The notes beneath the pieces were generated by a model, which searched no databases, was not told the origin of the DNA, and was given only the letters and a program-made list of their open reading frames with translations. A program made the translations under genes and the position numbers. A stretch of 64,000 nt of DNA from Tepidibacter hydrothermalis. Lineage in GTDB: Bacteria; Bacillota; Clostridia; Peptostreptococcales; Peptostreptococcaceae. Positions 26,375 through 34,940 of this stretch are shown one piece after another. The first letter of the stretch is position 1, and each line of letters opens with the position of its first letter. Location of the stretch: NCBI RefSeq assembly GCF_029542625.1, contig NZ_CP120733.1, forward strand, positions 2,914,001-2,978,000, read 5' to 3'.

Positions 26375-27043
26375 CTAAGCTTTCGCTAATTCTTCTTTTT
26401 TCTTTAAGTTTATATGTCTTGGATTTGCACATTTTTTATAATCTTTAGCTGGTCTTATATTAGTTAAATTATCTAGTTGATCCAATTCTTTTAATCTCTC
26501 ATATATTTTTATCCATGCACAATCATTTTCTGGATTAACCTCACATTTTCCATCCTTAGCACCACCACATGCACCATTCAATAATCCCTTAGCACACATA
26601 GTAACTGGACAAATGCCGCCAGTCCATCCAAGCTCACATTCTCCACAAGCTTTACAAGATTCAGAGAATTGGCCAACTCTTTCAATTTCTCCAATAAACA
26701 TAGTATTATTTCCTGGATACACTGGAATTTTAACATTCTTAGCTACTGTTTGTGTTCCGTCTCCACAAGCTAAAGAAATTATAGCATCAGCTTCTTTTAA
26801 TTCTTCTTTTAGAGATTTCAAGTCTTTTTTTACTTTTAATACATTACATGATGGATCTAAAAGTTTCACCCCTAAAACTTCTTTTCCATTCTCTTGTAAT
26901 ATATTTTTCATTTCTTCAATTTCTTCTTCTCCGCCGACCTTACAAGTTGTTGCACATAGTGAACATCCTGTAACTATTACTTTTTGAGCACCCTTTATGT
27001 ATTCTAATACTTCCTCTAAAGGTTTTTTCTCTGAAATTATCAT
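26375..27043 (-). CDS. metV: Methylenetetrahydrofolate reductase zinc/Fe-S subunit MetV
   Basis: Partner subunit of MetF in acetogens. 222 aa with many cysteines: CSLCATTCKVGG near 27-38, a middle CGDGTQ, CKACGECELGWTGGICPVTMC (about 132-152), CGGAKDGKCEVNPENDC, and a late CANPRH. These fit Fe-S and zinc sites that bring electrons to the MetF flavin. It lies directly between folD and metF, 23 nt before metF. Ribosome site GAGGGGGGAA, start ATG 27043. Confidence 0.93.
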   Translation of the reverse strand: MIISEKKPLEEVLEYIKGAQKVIVTGCSLCATTCKVGGEEEIEEMKNILQENGKEVLGVKLLDPSCNVLKVKKDLKSLKEELKEADAIISLACGDGTQTVAKNVKIPVYPGNNTMFIGEIERVGQFSESCKACGECELGWTGGICPVTMCAKGLLNGACGGAKDGKCEVNPENDCAWIKIYERLKELDQLDNLTNIRPAKDYKKCANPRHINLKKKEELAKA

Positions 27044-27063
27044 CTCTATTCCCCCCTCTTGTT

Positions 27064-27936
27064 TTATGCGTTGTTTTGCATTTTACAAGCTTTAACTATA
27101 TGCTTAGCAAGTACAGAAGTTGTAACAGATCCAACTCCAGCAGGAACTGGTGTTATCATAGATACTTTATCCTTAACAGCATCTGTATCAACATCCCCAC
27201 ATAATTTTCCATCTTCATCAACATTTATACCAACATCTATAACTACCGCACCTTCTTTTACGAAGTTCTCCTTAACCATTCTAGCTCTTCCAACAGCAGC
27301 TACTAATACATCTGCTTCACTTGTAACAGTTGCTAAATCTTTAGTTCTTGAATGACATATAGTAACAGTAGCATTCTCATTTAATAAAAGCATAGCAGCT
27401 GGTTTTCCAACAACCATAGATCTTCCAAGTACCGCTACCTTCTTACCAGAAAGTTCTACATCATAGTGCTTTAATATTTCTACTACTGCAGTAGGTGTAC
27501 ATGGTGGATATCCTGATTTATCTCCCTCCATAACTTTTGCCGCATTTACAGGGCTAAAGCAGTCTACATCTTTTTCAGGAGATATTACATATTTTATTTG
27601 TTCTTCACTTAAATGCTTTGGAAGCGGTCTAAAACATAATATTCCATGAGTTGAACTATCTTCATTTAATTTTTTTAATTCGTTTATATACTCTTCTTGA
27701 GTTATACTCTCTGGAAACTCCTTAACCTCTGTTATTATACCTATTTTTTCACATCTTTTAAGTGCTCCTCGCTCATATGCTAAATCTCCGCCTTTTGCAC
27801 CTACTCTAACTATTGAAAGCTTAGGATTTATTCCTTTAGCTTTTAATTCTTCTACTTCTTTTATTAAATTCTCTGATATTTTATCAGCAACTGGTTTTCC
27901 TTTTATAATACTCTCCATAGCTACTACATCCGCCAT
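27064..27936 (-). CDS. folD: Methylene-THF dehydrogenase FolD, apparently without cyclohydrolase residues
   Basis: FolD-family protein, 290 aa, oxidising/reducing methylene-/methenyl-THF with NAD(P). The C-terminal dinucleotide part is intact (VLGRSMVVGKPAAMLLLNENATVTICHSRT, PVPAGVGSVTTSVL). In the catalytic pocket, however, the YxxxK motif reads Y54-E-R-G-A58, so the lysine equivalent to human K56 is alanine, and the usual VQLPLP segment reads CFRPLP, so the glutamine equivalent to Q100 is also lost. Loss of these residues abolishes or impairs cyclohydrolase action in studied enzymes. The neighbouring fchA would supply that step. Ribosome site GGGAGGCG. Confidence 0.93.
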   Translation of the reverse strand: MADVVAMESIIKGKPVADKISENLIKEVEELKAKGINPKLSIVRVGAKGGDLAYERGALKRCEKIGIITEVKEFPESITQEEYINELKKLNEDSSTHGILCFRPLPKHLSEEQIKYVISPEKDVDCFSPVNAAKVMEGDKSGYPPCTPTAVVEILKHYDVELSGKKVAVLGRSMVVGKPAAMLLLNENATVTICHSRTKDLATVTSEADVLVAAVGRARMVKENFVKEGAVVIDVGINVDEDGKLCGDVDTDAVKDKVSMITPVPAGVGSVTTSVLAKHIVKACKMQNNA

Positions 27937-27955
27937 TTAAAGCGCCTCCCTTTTT

Positions 27956-28588
27956 TTATTTGCAAAGTTCCTGTTCAACTTTGCTGTATACTTCATCCGC
28001 TATCTTAGTTCCTTCACAAACTAATCTATCCGTCTCTTCTTTAACTTTATTTACATATTCTTGATCTTTTATAGAATTTATATTTATAGCTACATTTAAT
28101 TTTCCACTTATAAGTGCAGCTCTTAAGCACTGTACTCCTACTCCGATATCACTTATAGCAAGCTTTGAAGTTTTACCAACTAACTCTTCATGAAGCTTTA
28201 TTGCTTTATAACAAGTTCTCACTATTTCTATAGGAACTGAACATGCTGTTTTTAAAGCCTCTTCCATTATTTTGTCTTTTTCCTTTTTTTCTTCTTCTGT
28301 ATTAGCTTTTATTCCATATGCCTTTGATAAAGGTAGGAAATTTTCAGCATCTGCATCTACCATATGTAGTAATTCAGATTGAATTTTAGTAGCTTTTTCT
28401 AGAGCTTCTTTAACTACTTCTTCATATTCTGCATATTTTTTCTTTCCTATCGTCAAGTTGCAAACCATGCTTCCAAGAGCCATTCCTATAGCTCCTACCA
28501 AAGCTGCTGCCCCTCCACCTCCAGGGACAGCTGCTTTAGAAGCAAGAACTTCAACGAATTCGATAGAGTTTTTCTCTATTAATTTCAT
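27956..28588 (-). CDS. fchA: Methenyl-THF cyclohydrolase FchA
   Basis: 210-aa protein of the formiminotransferase-cyclodeaminase family. In the Wood-Ljungdahl pathway it interconverts formyl- and methenyl-THF. Signs: FVEVLASKAAVPGGGGAAALVGAIGMALGSMV (about 11-42), TIGKKKYAEYEE, and helical segments with DADAENFLPLSKAYG. It lies between fhs and folD, the exact pathway position, and complements a FolD that has lost its cyclohydrolase residues. Ribosome site AGGAGG. Confidence 0.93.
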   Translation of the reverse strand: MKLIEKNSIEFVEVLASKAAVPGGGGAAALVGAIGMALGSMVCNLTIGKKKYAEYEEVVKEALEKATKIQSELLHMVDADAENFLPLSKAYGIKANTEEEKKEKDKIMEEALKTACSVPIEIVRTCYKAIKLHEELVGKTSKLAISDIGVGVQCLRAALISGKLNVAININSIKDQEYVNKVKEETDRLVCEGTKIADEVYSKVEQELCK

Positions 28589-28608
28589 ATTAGTTCCTCC
28601 TATTGTTC

Positions 28609-30285
28609 TTAGAATAATCCTGATATTGTTCCATTTTCATCTACATCTATTCTTTCTGCTGCTGGAACTTTTGGAAGTCCTGGCATCTTCATTATTTCAC
28701 CAGTTAATGCTACTATAAATCCTGCTCCTGCTGAAACTGTTACTTGTCTTACAGTTATATTAAATCCTGTAGGTCTTCCAAGTTTAGTTTTATCATCAGT
28801 TAATGAATACTGAGTTTTAGCCATACATATAGGCATTTCTCCAAAACCAATTTTTTCAAGGTTTTCTATTTCTTTAATTGCAGCTGGAGTAAAGTCTACA
28901 TCATCAGCTCCATATATTTTTTGAGCTATAGCTCTTATCTTATCTTTAATAGGCATATTAGACTCATATGCAAAAGTAAAGTCATTCTCTTCTTCTTCTA
29001 CTAATCTAAGAACTTCTTTAGCTACTTCAATTCCACCTTCTCCACCTTTTGCCCATACTTCTGATAAAGCAACGTTAACGCCTAATTCTTCACATTTTTG
29101 TTTAACTAAATTAAGTTCAGCTTCTGTATCAAGTGGGAATCTATTTATAGCAACTACTGCTGGTAATTTATATACCTTTGTAATATTTTCAACATGCTTT
29201 AATAAGTTTGGAAGTCCTTTTTCTAAAGCTTCTAAGTTTTCTTCATTTAAATCATTCTTAGCTACTCCACCGTTGTATTTAAGTGCTCTAACAGTTGCAA
29301 CTATTATAACTGCATCAGGCTTCAAATCAGCCATTCTACATTTAATATCTAGGAATTTTTCAGCTCCAAGGTCAGCTCCAAATCCAGCCTCTGTTATTAC
29401 ATAATCTGAAAAATGCATAGCCATCTTAGTAGCTATTACAGAGTTACAACCATGAGCTATATTAGCAAATGGTCCTCCATGAACGAATGCTGGTGTTCCT
29501 TCAAGCGTTTGTACAAGGTTTGGTTTTAATGCATCTTTTAGAAGAGATGCCATAGCACCATGTGCATTTATTTGTCCAGCAGTAACAGGTTCTCCCGATC
29601 TGTTGTAACCTATTATTATTCTAGATAATCTTTCTTTTAAATCCGATATATTATTAGCAAGACAAAATGCTGCCATAATTTCAGATGCAACAGTTATATC
29701 AAATCCATCTTCTCTTGGCATTCCATTGGCTTTTCCGCCAAGTCCATCAACTACAAATCTTAACTGTCTATCATTCATATCAACACATCTTCTCCAAGTT
29801 ATTCTTCTTGGATCAATATCAAGTTTATTTCCTTGATATATATGGTTATCTATCATAGCTGCAAGTAGGTTATTTGCAGCACCTATAGCATGAAAATCTC
29901 CAGTAAAGTGTAAGTTTATATCTTCCATTGGAACAACTTGTGCATAACCTCCACCAGCTGCTCCTCCTTTAACTCCGAACACAGGTCCAAGCGATGGTTC
30001 TCTTAGGGCAACTAAAACATTTTTATCAAGCTTAGCAAGTCCGTCTGCAACACCTATAGTTGTAGTTGTTTTTCCTTCTCCAGCTGGTGTTGGATTTATT
30101 GCTGTAGTTAATATTAACTTAGCTTTTTTGCCAGTTTCTTTCTTTAATAAGTTATAATCAACTTTAGCTTTATATTTTCCATATAGCTCAATATCATCTT
30201 CTGTCAAATTAAGCTTTTTAGCAATTTCTCTTATATCTTGCGGCTTAGCCTCTTGAGCTATTTCAATATCAGATTTAAAACCCAT
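28609..30285 (-). CDS. fhs: Formate--tetrahydrofolate ligase
   Basis: Formyl-THF synthetase: formate + ATP + THF to formyl-THF, the entry of the methyl branch. 558 aa, the normal tetramer-forming size. P-loop [13 protein letters not shown] near 67-79, then [34 protein letters not shown], and the C-terminal [21 protein letters not shown]. Starts 1 nt after the cooC stop, its ribosome site AAGGGGGAA lying inside the end of cooC. No formate dehydrogenase is encoded here, so formate must come from elsewhere. Confidence 0.97.
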   Translation of the reverse strand: MGFKSDIEIAQEAKPQDIREIAKKLNLTEDDIELYGKYKAKVDYNLLKKETGKKAKLILTTAINPTPAGEGKTTTTIGVADGLAKLDKNVLVALREPSLGPVFGVKGGAAGGGYAQVVPMEDINLHFTGDFHAIGAANNLLAAMIDNHIYQGNKLDIDPRRITWRRCVDMNDRQLRFVVDGLGGKANGMPREDGFDITVASEIMAAFCLANNISDLKERLSRIIIGYNRSGEPVTAGQINAHGAMASLLKDALKPNLVQTLEGTPAFVHGGPFANIAHGCNSVIATKMAMHFSDYVITEAGFGADLGAEKFLDIKCRMADLKPDAVIIVATVRALKYNGGVAKNDLNEENLEALEKGLPNLLKHVENITKVYKLPAVVAINRFPLDTEAELNLVKQKCEELGVNVALSEVWAKGGEGGIEVAKEVLRLVEEEENDFTFAYESNMPIKDKIRAIAQKIYGADDVDFTPAAIKEIENLEKIGFGEMPICMAKTQYSLTDDKTKLGRPTGFNITVRQVTVSAGAGFIVALTGEIMKMPGLPKVPAAERIDVDENGTISGLF

Positions 30286-30286
30286 T

Positions 30287-31060
30287 TTAAATTCCCCCTT
30301 GTATTTTTTGTTTTATGTACTTTATCTCCTCTCTAGTTTTTTCACTATTATCATAAGGAGATAAATTTGATCTATCTGAATTTATTACATCTTCATTATA
30401 ATATATAAAACCTAAAAGTTCTTCTTTTTTTACATTATCTAATATAAAATATTCGTCTTTTTCATTTCTTATTTTATTTGCAACTACCCAAACTTTTTGT
30501 ACTCCTATATCTTCACCTAGTTTTTTAACTTTTCTATAAGTCTGAAGACTTCTTTCTCCAGGTTCAACTACTACTATAAAAGCGTCTACACCTTGAGCTG
30601 TTCCTCTTGCCAAATGTTCAATACCAGCTTCCATATCCATAACAACTACATCTTTATTTTGAAGAATCAAATGAGAAGTAAGTCTTTTAAGTAGTACATG
30701 TTCTGGGCAAACACAACCAGATCCACCTGTATCAACAGTTCCCATAGTAAGTACCCCTACTCCATTGTACTCTTTACAATATCTATCAGGTATATCATCA
30801 ACTTTTGGATTCAATTTAAACATTTTAGCAAACGTCCCAGCTTCTGCACTAGTTCTTTCTTCTACTAAGTTTTTCATTTCCGATATAGGTACTATTTCAT
30901 CTATTAATTTTTGAGGAAATCCCAATGCCAACGCTAAATTGGCATCAGGATCTGCATCAACTGATAAAACTCGATAACCTTCGTCTGCATATATTCTAGA
31001 GAGCATTGCTGAAAATGTTGTTTTTCCTACTCCACCTTTTCCTGTTACAGCTATTTTCAT
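30287..31060 (-). CDS. cooC: CooC-type nickel-inserting ATPase, copy 2
   Basis: 257-aa MinD/CooC-family ATPase that helps insert nickel into the C-cluster of CO dehydrogenase. Walker [15 protein letters not shown] (about 7-20), CxC in [10 protein letters not shown], ATPase [15 protein letters not shown] and [15 protein letters not shown]. Located directly after cooS (27 nt), the standard position for the CODH accessory gene. It is a paralogue of the copy at 23062-23829, which has a different CxC context. Confidence 0.93.
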   Translation of the reverse strand: MKIAVTGKGGVGKTTFSAMLSRIYADEGYRVLSVDADPDANLALALGFPQKLIDEIVPISEMKNLVEERTSAEAGTFAKMFKLNPKVDDIPDRYCKEYNGVGVLTMGTVDTGGSGCVCPEHVLLKRLTSHLILQNKDVVVMDMEAGIEHLARGTAQGVDAFIVVVEPGERSLQTYRKVKKLGEDIGVQKVWVVANKIRNEKDEYFILDNVKKEELLGFIYYNEDVINSDRSNLSPYDNSEKTREEIKYIKQKIQGGI

Positions 31061-31087
31061 GTTTTATCACCTTTTTTCAGTTTATTT

Positions 31088-32998
31088 TTAAGCTTTCGCT
31101 AACTCTTCTTTATTCTCGAACATTTCTTCTAAAGCCTTACGTTTTTGTTCTATTCTTTCTATTATTTGTCCTGCTGCTTTTACTGGATCTGGCTCTACAA
31201 AGAATTTAGCTCCAAGCGTATTTTCCATTTCATTTGTAAGTATCTCTAAAACTCTTGGTCCTCCTGTTACAGGTGGTACTACTCCAAGCCATGTATCTAT
31301 TCCTGATGCAACAACATATGTTCCTATAGATACTGCCTTTTCTGACATCCACTCAGGAGCTGCTCCAACAACTGGTAATTGTGGTATATCCACATTTAAG
31401 TATTTAGCAACTTCTCCTACAAGCTCTAATATACGACTTATATCAACACAAGAACCCATATGAAGTACAGGTGGTATATCAACAAGTTCACATACAGTTG
31501 CAAGTCCTTTACCTGCTAATCTTCTAGCATCTTTACTTAAAAGTCCGGCTTTAGCACAAGCTTGTGCTGAACAACCTGTAACAACAACGATTACATCATT
31601 CTTGATAAGTTCTTTTATAAGTTCAATATGTCCATAATCATGCTTAACCTTAGGATTATTACATCCAACTACTCCAGCAGCTCCTCTTAAAACTCCTGAT
31701 GTTATACAATCAGCAAGAGGCTTAACAGTTCCAGTTGGATCTATTTGAGAGTTTACAACAGTATCTAATTGGTTAACTATAGCATCAACACTATATCCTA
31801 CAGTTGCATGATTTTTAGTTTGAGGAATGAATACTTTTTTATTATCTCTATTTTTAAAGTTTAGTATAGCTTCTCTAACTATTGATTTTGCTGAATCATA
31901 TGCTTTTTCCTCATCAAATTCTAGATGAGTCGCACCTGTAATTCTAGCTTTTGGAGATGTAGTTATGAATTTTGTATGATAACAATCTGCAAGAGGTGCT
32001 AAAGCTGGGAATATACATTGAACATCAACTATTACCGCTTCTACTGCTCCAGTTAATATTGCAAGCTCTTGTTGAGCAAAGTTTCCAGCTATTTTAACTC
32101 CATGTCTCATCGTAACCTCATTTGCTGTACAGCACATACCAGCAAGGTTTATTCCATCCGCTCCAACTTCTTTAGCTAAAGCTACAAGTTCTGGATCCTC
32201 AGCTGCAAGTACTATCATTTCTGACAATGAAGGCTCATGTCCATGAAGCACTATATTTACTTGATTTTCTTCTAAAACACCAAGATTTGCTTCTGTTTCT
32301 CTTGGTATTGGAGTTCCAAATAATATATCACTAAGTTCTGTTGCTATGTAAGAACCTCCCCATCCATCAGAAAGAGCTGTTCTTGTTGAAATATCTAACA
32401 TACTATCTGCATCTGCTGTACAACCCACATGAGTTGAATGCATAATAGTTACAACTTCTCTATCTATAGCTCTTGGAACTATATTTAAATCCTCCCAAAC
32501 TTTTTTTCTTTGTTCTGGTAATGATGGAGGCAATTCTAAGTTTCCAAAAGGCTTTCCAAATTGATTAAGTGCAAACTCTGCAACTTCATGAGCTACATCA
32601 TATATATCTCTTCCCTCTGTTGTTATTTCCCATCTTTTAGCTAACTTTATTAATTTAGCTTCATCTCTAACCTTATAATTACCATCTTTACTAGCCATAT
32701 GTAAAACATGAGCTATATCTCTACCATGATCTGAATGGGCTGCTGCTCCCCCTGCTACCATTCTTGCAAAGTTTCTTGAAACAATAACATCTGCAGTTGC
32801 TCCACAAAGTCCTCTAGGTGTTTTTGGAGTTATTCTACAAGGTCCCATCGTACAAATTCTACAGCATATTCCCTTTTCTCCCATAGGACATGGCTTCATG
32901 TTTGCTTTTCTATCCCAAATAGTCTCTACTCCATCTGTCTGAGCTTTTTTTATTAGCTCATTAGTGGCATTATCAATTGACAATAATTTTTCATCCAT
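31088..32998 (-). CDS. cooS: Anaerobic carbon monoxide dehydrogenase catalytic subunit
   Basis: Ni-Fe CO dehydrogenase that reduces CO2 to CO for acetyl-CoA synthesis. 636 aa. N-terminal cysteines for the D- and B-clusters: C37, C45, C46, C49, C54, C65 (PCPMGEKGICCRICTMGPC, GLCG). C-cluster ligands follow in STHVGCTADA (His), GMCCTANE, GCNNPKVKHDYGH, VTGCSAQACAKAGL and MGSCVDISR. First gene of the cluster, behind a leader of nearly 400 nt. Ribosome site AAGGGGGAAG. Confidence 0.97.
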   Translation of the reverse strand: MDEKLLSIDNATNELIKKAQTDGVETIWDRKANMKPCPMGEKGICCRICTMGPCRITPKTPRGLCGATADVIVSRNFARMVAGGAAAHSDHGRDIAHVLHMASKDGNYKVRDEAKLIKLAKRWEITTEGRDIYDVAHEVAEFALNQFGKPFGNLELPPSLPEQRKKVWEDLNIVPRAIDREVVTIMHSTHVGCTADADSMLDISTRTALSDGWGGSYIATELSDILFGTPIPRETEANLGVLEENQVNIVLHGHEPSLSEMIVLAAEDPELVALAKEVGADGINLAGMCCTANEVTMRHGVKIAGNFAQQELAILTGAVEAVIVDVQCIFPALAPLADCYHTKFITTSPKARITGATHLEFDEEKAYDSAKSIVREAILNFKNRDNKKVFIPQTKNHATVGYSVDAIVNQLDTVVNSQIDPTGTVKPLADCITSGVLRGAAGVVGCNNPKVKHDYGHIELIKELIKNDVIVVVTGCSAQACAKAGLLSKDARRLAGKGLATVCELVDIPPVLHMGSCVDISRILELVGEVAKYLNVDIPQLPVVGAAPEWMSEKAVSIGTYVVASGIDTWLGVVPPVTGGPRVLEILTNEMENTLGAKFFVEPDPVKAAGQIIERIEQKRKALEEMFENKEELAKA

Positions 32999-33030
32999 AT
33001 TTCTTCCCCCTTTTACTGGTTAACCTCTTG

Positions 33031-33172
33031 AAATTTCAAATTTACCCGAAAGCTAAAAGTTGCAAAACTCCATGATCTTGAAATTAGAGATAATAACTTA
33101 ACAGCTTACGGATTAGTTCAACTAAAATTCATCTAGAGTAAAAACTCCATATGAACTAAGTTTCACTTTATA
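33031..33172. repeat. Palindromic repeat family B, copy B1 (in the cooS leader)
   Basis: Two-hairpin element: CCG-AAAGCT/AGCTTA-CGG and TTCAT/ATGAA stems, joined by GGATTAGTTCAACTAAAATT. Shares its joining sequence and its end (ATATGAACTAAGTTTCACTTTA) with copy B2 at 39857-40022, while the stem sequences differ with compensation. Here it lies between the probable promoter and start codon of cooS. Confidence 0.6.
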
Positions 33173-33178
33173 TAACAA

Positions 33179-33204
33179 CAAAAAGAGTCTTCATGACTTT
33201 TTTT
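33179..33204 (-). terminator. Terminator-like hairpin in the cooS leader
   Basis: On the minus strand AAAAAGTC-atgaa-GACTCTTTTT, one bulge, ending in five T, about 180 nt before the cooS start. It could act as an attenuator of the whole cluster. The + strand also has a T-run, so a bidirectional role is possible. Confidence 0.45.
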
Positions 33205-33301
33205 GGTTATCTTCAGATAATTATTCAATATTATTTAAATTTCATGAAAGTTAAAAACACGATGTCTATATCCCAAAATAAATACCTAATTTTATTTATT
33301 A

Positions 33302-33333
33302 AAATTAACAAATTCCCTTAAGTTTGTTAATTT
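33302..33333. promoter_or_regulatory. 11-bp perfect inverted repeat upstream of cooS
   Basis: AAATTAACAAA, 10-nt spacer, TTTGTTAATTT. It lies about 60-90 nt downstream of the probable cooS transcription start, so it is either an operator or an RNA hairpin. The half-sites are in the reverse arrangement to a Rex box. Confidence 0.45.
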
Positions 33334-33395
33334 AAAATCAATCTTCTTTAAAAATACTTTTCCTTTTTTTCAATTTTTTTCTATTTATTAAGTTA

Positions 33396-33401
33396 ATTAT
33401 A
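33396..33401 (-). promoter_or_regulatory. Probable -10 of the cooS promoter (extended type)
   Basis: TATAAT preceded by TGT, an extended -10 (TGNTATAAT); no good -35 at 17 nt. Predicted start near 33389, giving a leader of about 390 nt. The rest of the 33000-33764 gap is AT-rich DNA in which I see only the elements listed separately. Confidence 0.5.
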
Positions 33402-33640
33402 ACATATTTTACAGTATTTGTTGTATATTTTCACAATGTTTTTTGTATATTTTTAATAAATATACAAACAGAGTATTATTCATTTCTTAGATGTGTATTT
33501 TCATTTATAATTTTAATTCAATAATCAATTTAAACATAAAGCAGAATGTTATTTTTTTGTCGAATTTTTTAGATTTTGTTTATTTTTTATCACAGTTTAT
33601 GTAATTTTCAAAAAATACATTTTCTTCTCATTACAAAACA

Positions 33641-33685
33641 AAACTTAATCTATATTAAGTTTTTTACTTTTTATAGATTAAGTTT
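33641..33685 (-). terminator. Terminator after ptb, with alternative pairings
   Basis: AAACTTAATCTATA at 33641 and TATAGATTAAGTTT ending at 33685 are perfect arms, followed on the minus strand by TTTGTTTTG. The first arm can instead pair with an adjacent TTAAGTTT ending in six T on the + strand, so two exclusive folds exist. Confidence 0.65.
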
Positions 33686-33764
33686 CATAAGTAACGTTTT
33701 TATCAGTTTCACTTGATAAATCCTATATATAATATGTATACTGTTTATTTTTTATTACCTATAC

Positions 33765-34661
33765 CTATTTATTATTTGCAATCAATGCACCTATTGCTAT
33801 TGAATATAATTTTGATTCATGTGTATCTGCTCTTGATACTAACACTACCGGTGCTTTAGCTCCCATTATTATACCTGCAGATTTAGCACCTCCCATGTAA
33901 GTCAAGGCTTTACCTATTCCATTTCCAACCTCTATTGTAGGAAACAGCATTATATCAACATCTCCAGCCACTTCACTCTTAAAATTCTTTATTCTAGCAG
34001 CTTCTTTTGATACTGATAAATCAAATGCAAGAGGCCCCTCAACTATAACACCTTCTGCATATTCCTTTTTAGATAGTTCATGTGCATCAACTGTTGCTAT
34101 CATTTTATCACTCACTTTTTCTTTCGCAGCAATACATGCTCCTTTTACTATTTCAAGTTCTAATGATTTTGCAACTTTTATAGCATTGTTCATTATCTTG
34201 TACTTTTGATCTACATTTGGACTAATGTTCATTCCTCCATCAGTAAGGATTAATAACTTATGGTAACTAGGAACTTCATATACCATTACATGACTTAAAA
34301 GACTTTCTGTTCTAAGTCCATATTCTTTATTTAAAACTTCTTTTAGAAGTATAGATGTATCTATTAATCCTTTCATAACAAAATCTGCTTTTTTACTAGA
34401 TACAAGCTTTACAGCAATTTCAGCACTTTCCTTTAGTTCCTTAGCTTCTATTAATTCTATTCCAGTTATATCTTCATTTAACTCTTTAGCTATTTGCTTT
34501 ATTTTTTCAGTGTCTCCTACTAATATAGGTTCTATAATACCTTCTTTTCTAGCATCAAATACTGCTTTTAAAACTTCTTCATCTTGAGCAGCAGCAACTG
34601 CTAGTTTCATAGTTTGTACACTTTTAACCTTGCTTATTACTTCATTCAACTTTTTTATCAT
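33765..34661 (-). CDS. ptb: Phosphate butyryltransferase (phosphate acetyl/butyryltransferase family)
   Basis: Interconverts butyryl-CoA (or acetyl-CoA) and the acyl phosphate. 298 aa, the size of clostridial Ptb rather than the longer Pta. Family signs: KADFVMKGLIDTSILLKEVLN, LLILTDGGMNISP, VEGPLAFDLSVSKEAA and a C-terminal LVSRADTHESKLYSIAIGA. No butyrate or acetate kinase is adjacent, so the usual ptb-buk pair is split or the product is used otherwise. It precedes the Wood-Ljungdahl cluster on the same strand but has its own terminator. Start ATG 34661 with GGGAGG 12 nt upstream, rather far. Confidence 0.88.
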   Translation of the reverse strand: MIKKLNEVISKVKSVQTMKLAVAAAQDEEVLKAVFDARKEGIIEPILVGDTEKIKQIAKELNEDITGIELIEAKELKESAEIAVKLVSSKKADFVMKGLIDTSILLKEVLNKEYGLRTESLLSHVMVYEVPSYHKLLILTDGGMNISPNVDQKYKIMNNAIKVAKSLELEIVKGACIAAKEKVSDKMIATVDAHELSKKEYAEGVIVEGPLAFDLSVSKEAARIKNFKSEVAGDVDIMLFPTIEVGNGIGKALTYMGGAKSAGIIMGAKAPVVLVSRADTHESKLYSIAIGALIANNK

Positions 34662-34835
34662 TATACTTTAATTCCTCCCTATACTGTCTTTTTTCTATAT
34701 ATATTTATATAGTTCTATATTCCAACCGTTTTCCCTTTATATATATAAACAAATTATATTATTTTCAACTTATTCATAAAATTCCAAATAAATCTATTTC
34801 TTAAAGATTGATTTTAACTTAAGTTTCCAATATGA

Positions 34836-34841
34836 TATAAT
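34836..34841 (+). promoter_or_regulatory. Probable -10 of the GltD-like gene
   Basis: TATAAT with a weak TTAACT 16 nt upstream. Start of transcription predicted near 34848. Confidence 0.45.
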
Positions 34842-34847
34842 ATATTT

Positions 34848-34910
34848 TTAAGCTACGGAACCCATAAGGACTCATTGGAAACATTGACGATGCGTTAGTA
34901 TGGGAATTAA
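34848..34910 (+). promoter_or_regulatory. Compact structured leader of the GltD-like gene
   Basis: A 6-bp CCCATA/TATGGG stem (34861-34866 and 34898-34903) closes a 31-nt interior that can form CATTG/CGATG. This stretch is richer in G+C than the surrounding intergenic DNA. It matches no riboswitch core that I recognise and lies about 30 nt before the ribosome site. Confidence 0.4.
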
Positions 34911-34940
34911 ATTCAATTAATTAAATAGGAGTTGATATTT

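Noticed and set aside
25416-26432. 338-aa version of MetF
   Set aside because: The extra 27 residues overlap metV, are not MetF-like, and the ribosome site GGGGG fits ATG 26351.
27059-27355. Reading frames opposite folD, acsB, cooS and other genes
   Set aside because: Low-complexity Ser/Thr/Leu shadows of AT-rich coding sequence, without ribosome sites.
33031-33172. Repeat B1 as a riboswitch controlling cooS
   Set aside because: Copy B2 lies in another orientation relative to its neighbouring genes, and no ligand-type core is recognised; repeat origin is more likely.
33302-33333. Rex operator upstream of cooS
   Set aside because: A Rex box is TTGTTAA-N4-TTAACAA; here the halves are in the reverse order (TTAACAA..TTTGTTAA) with 10 nt between, so it is an inverted repeat of another kind.
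34848-34910. Known riboswitch (purine, TPP, SAM, c-di-GMP, preQ1, fluoride, guanidine)
   Set aside because: None of the conserved cores of these classes is present; kept only as a structured leader of unknown type.
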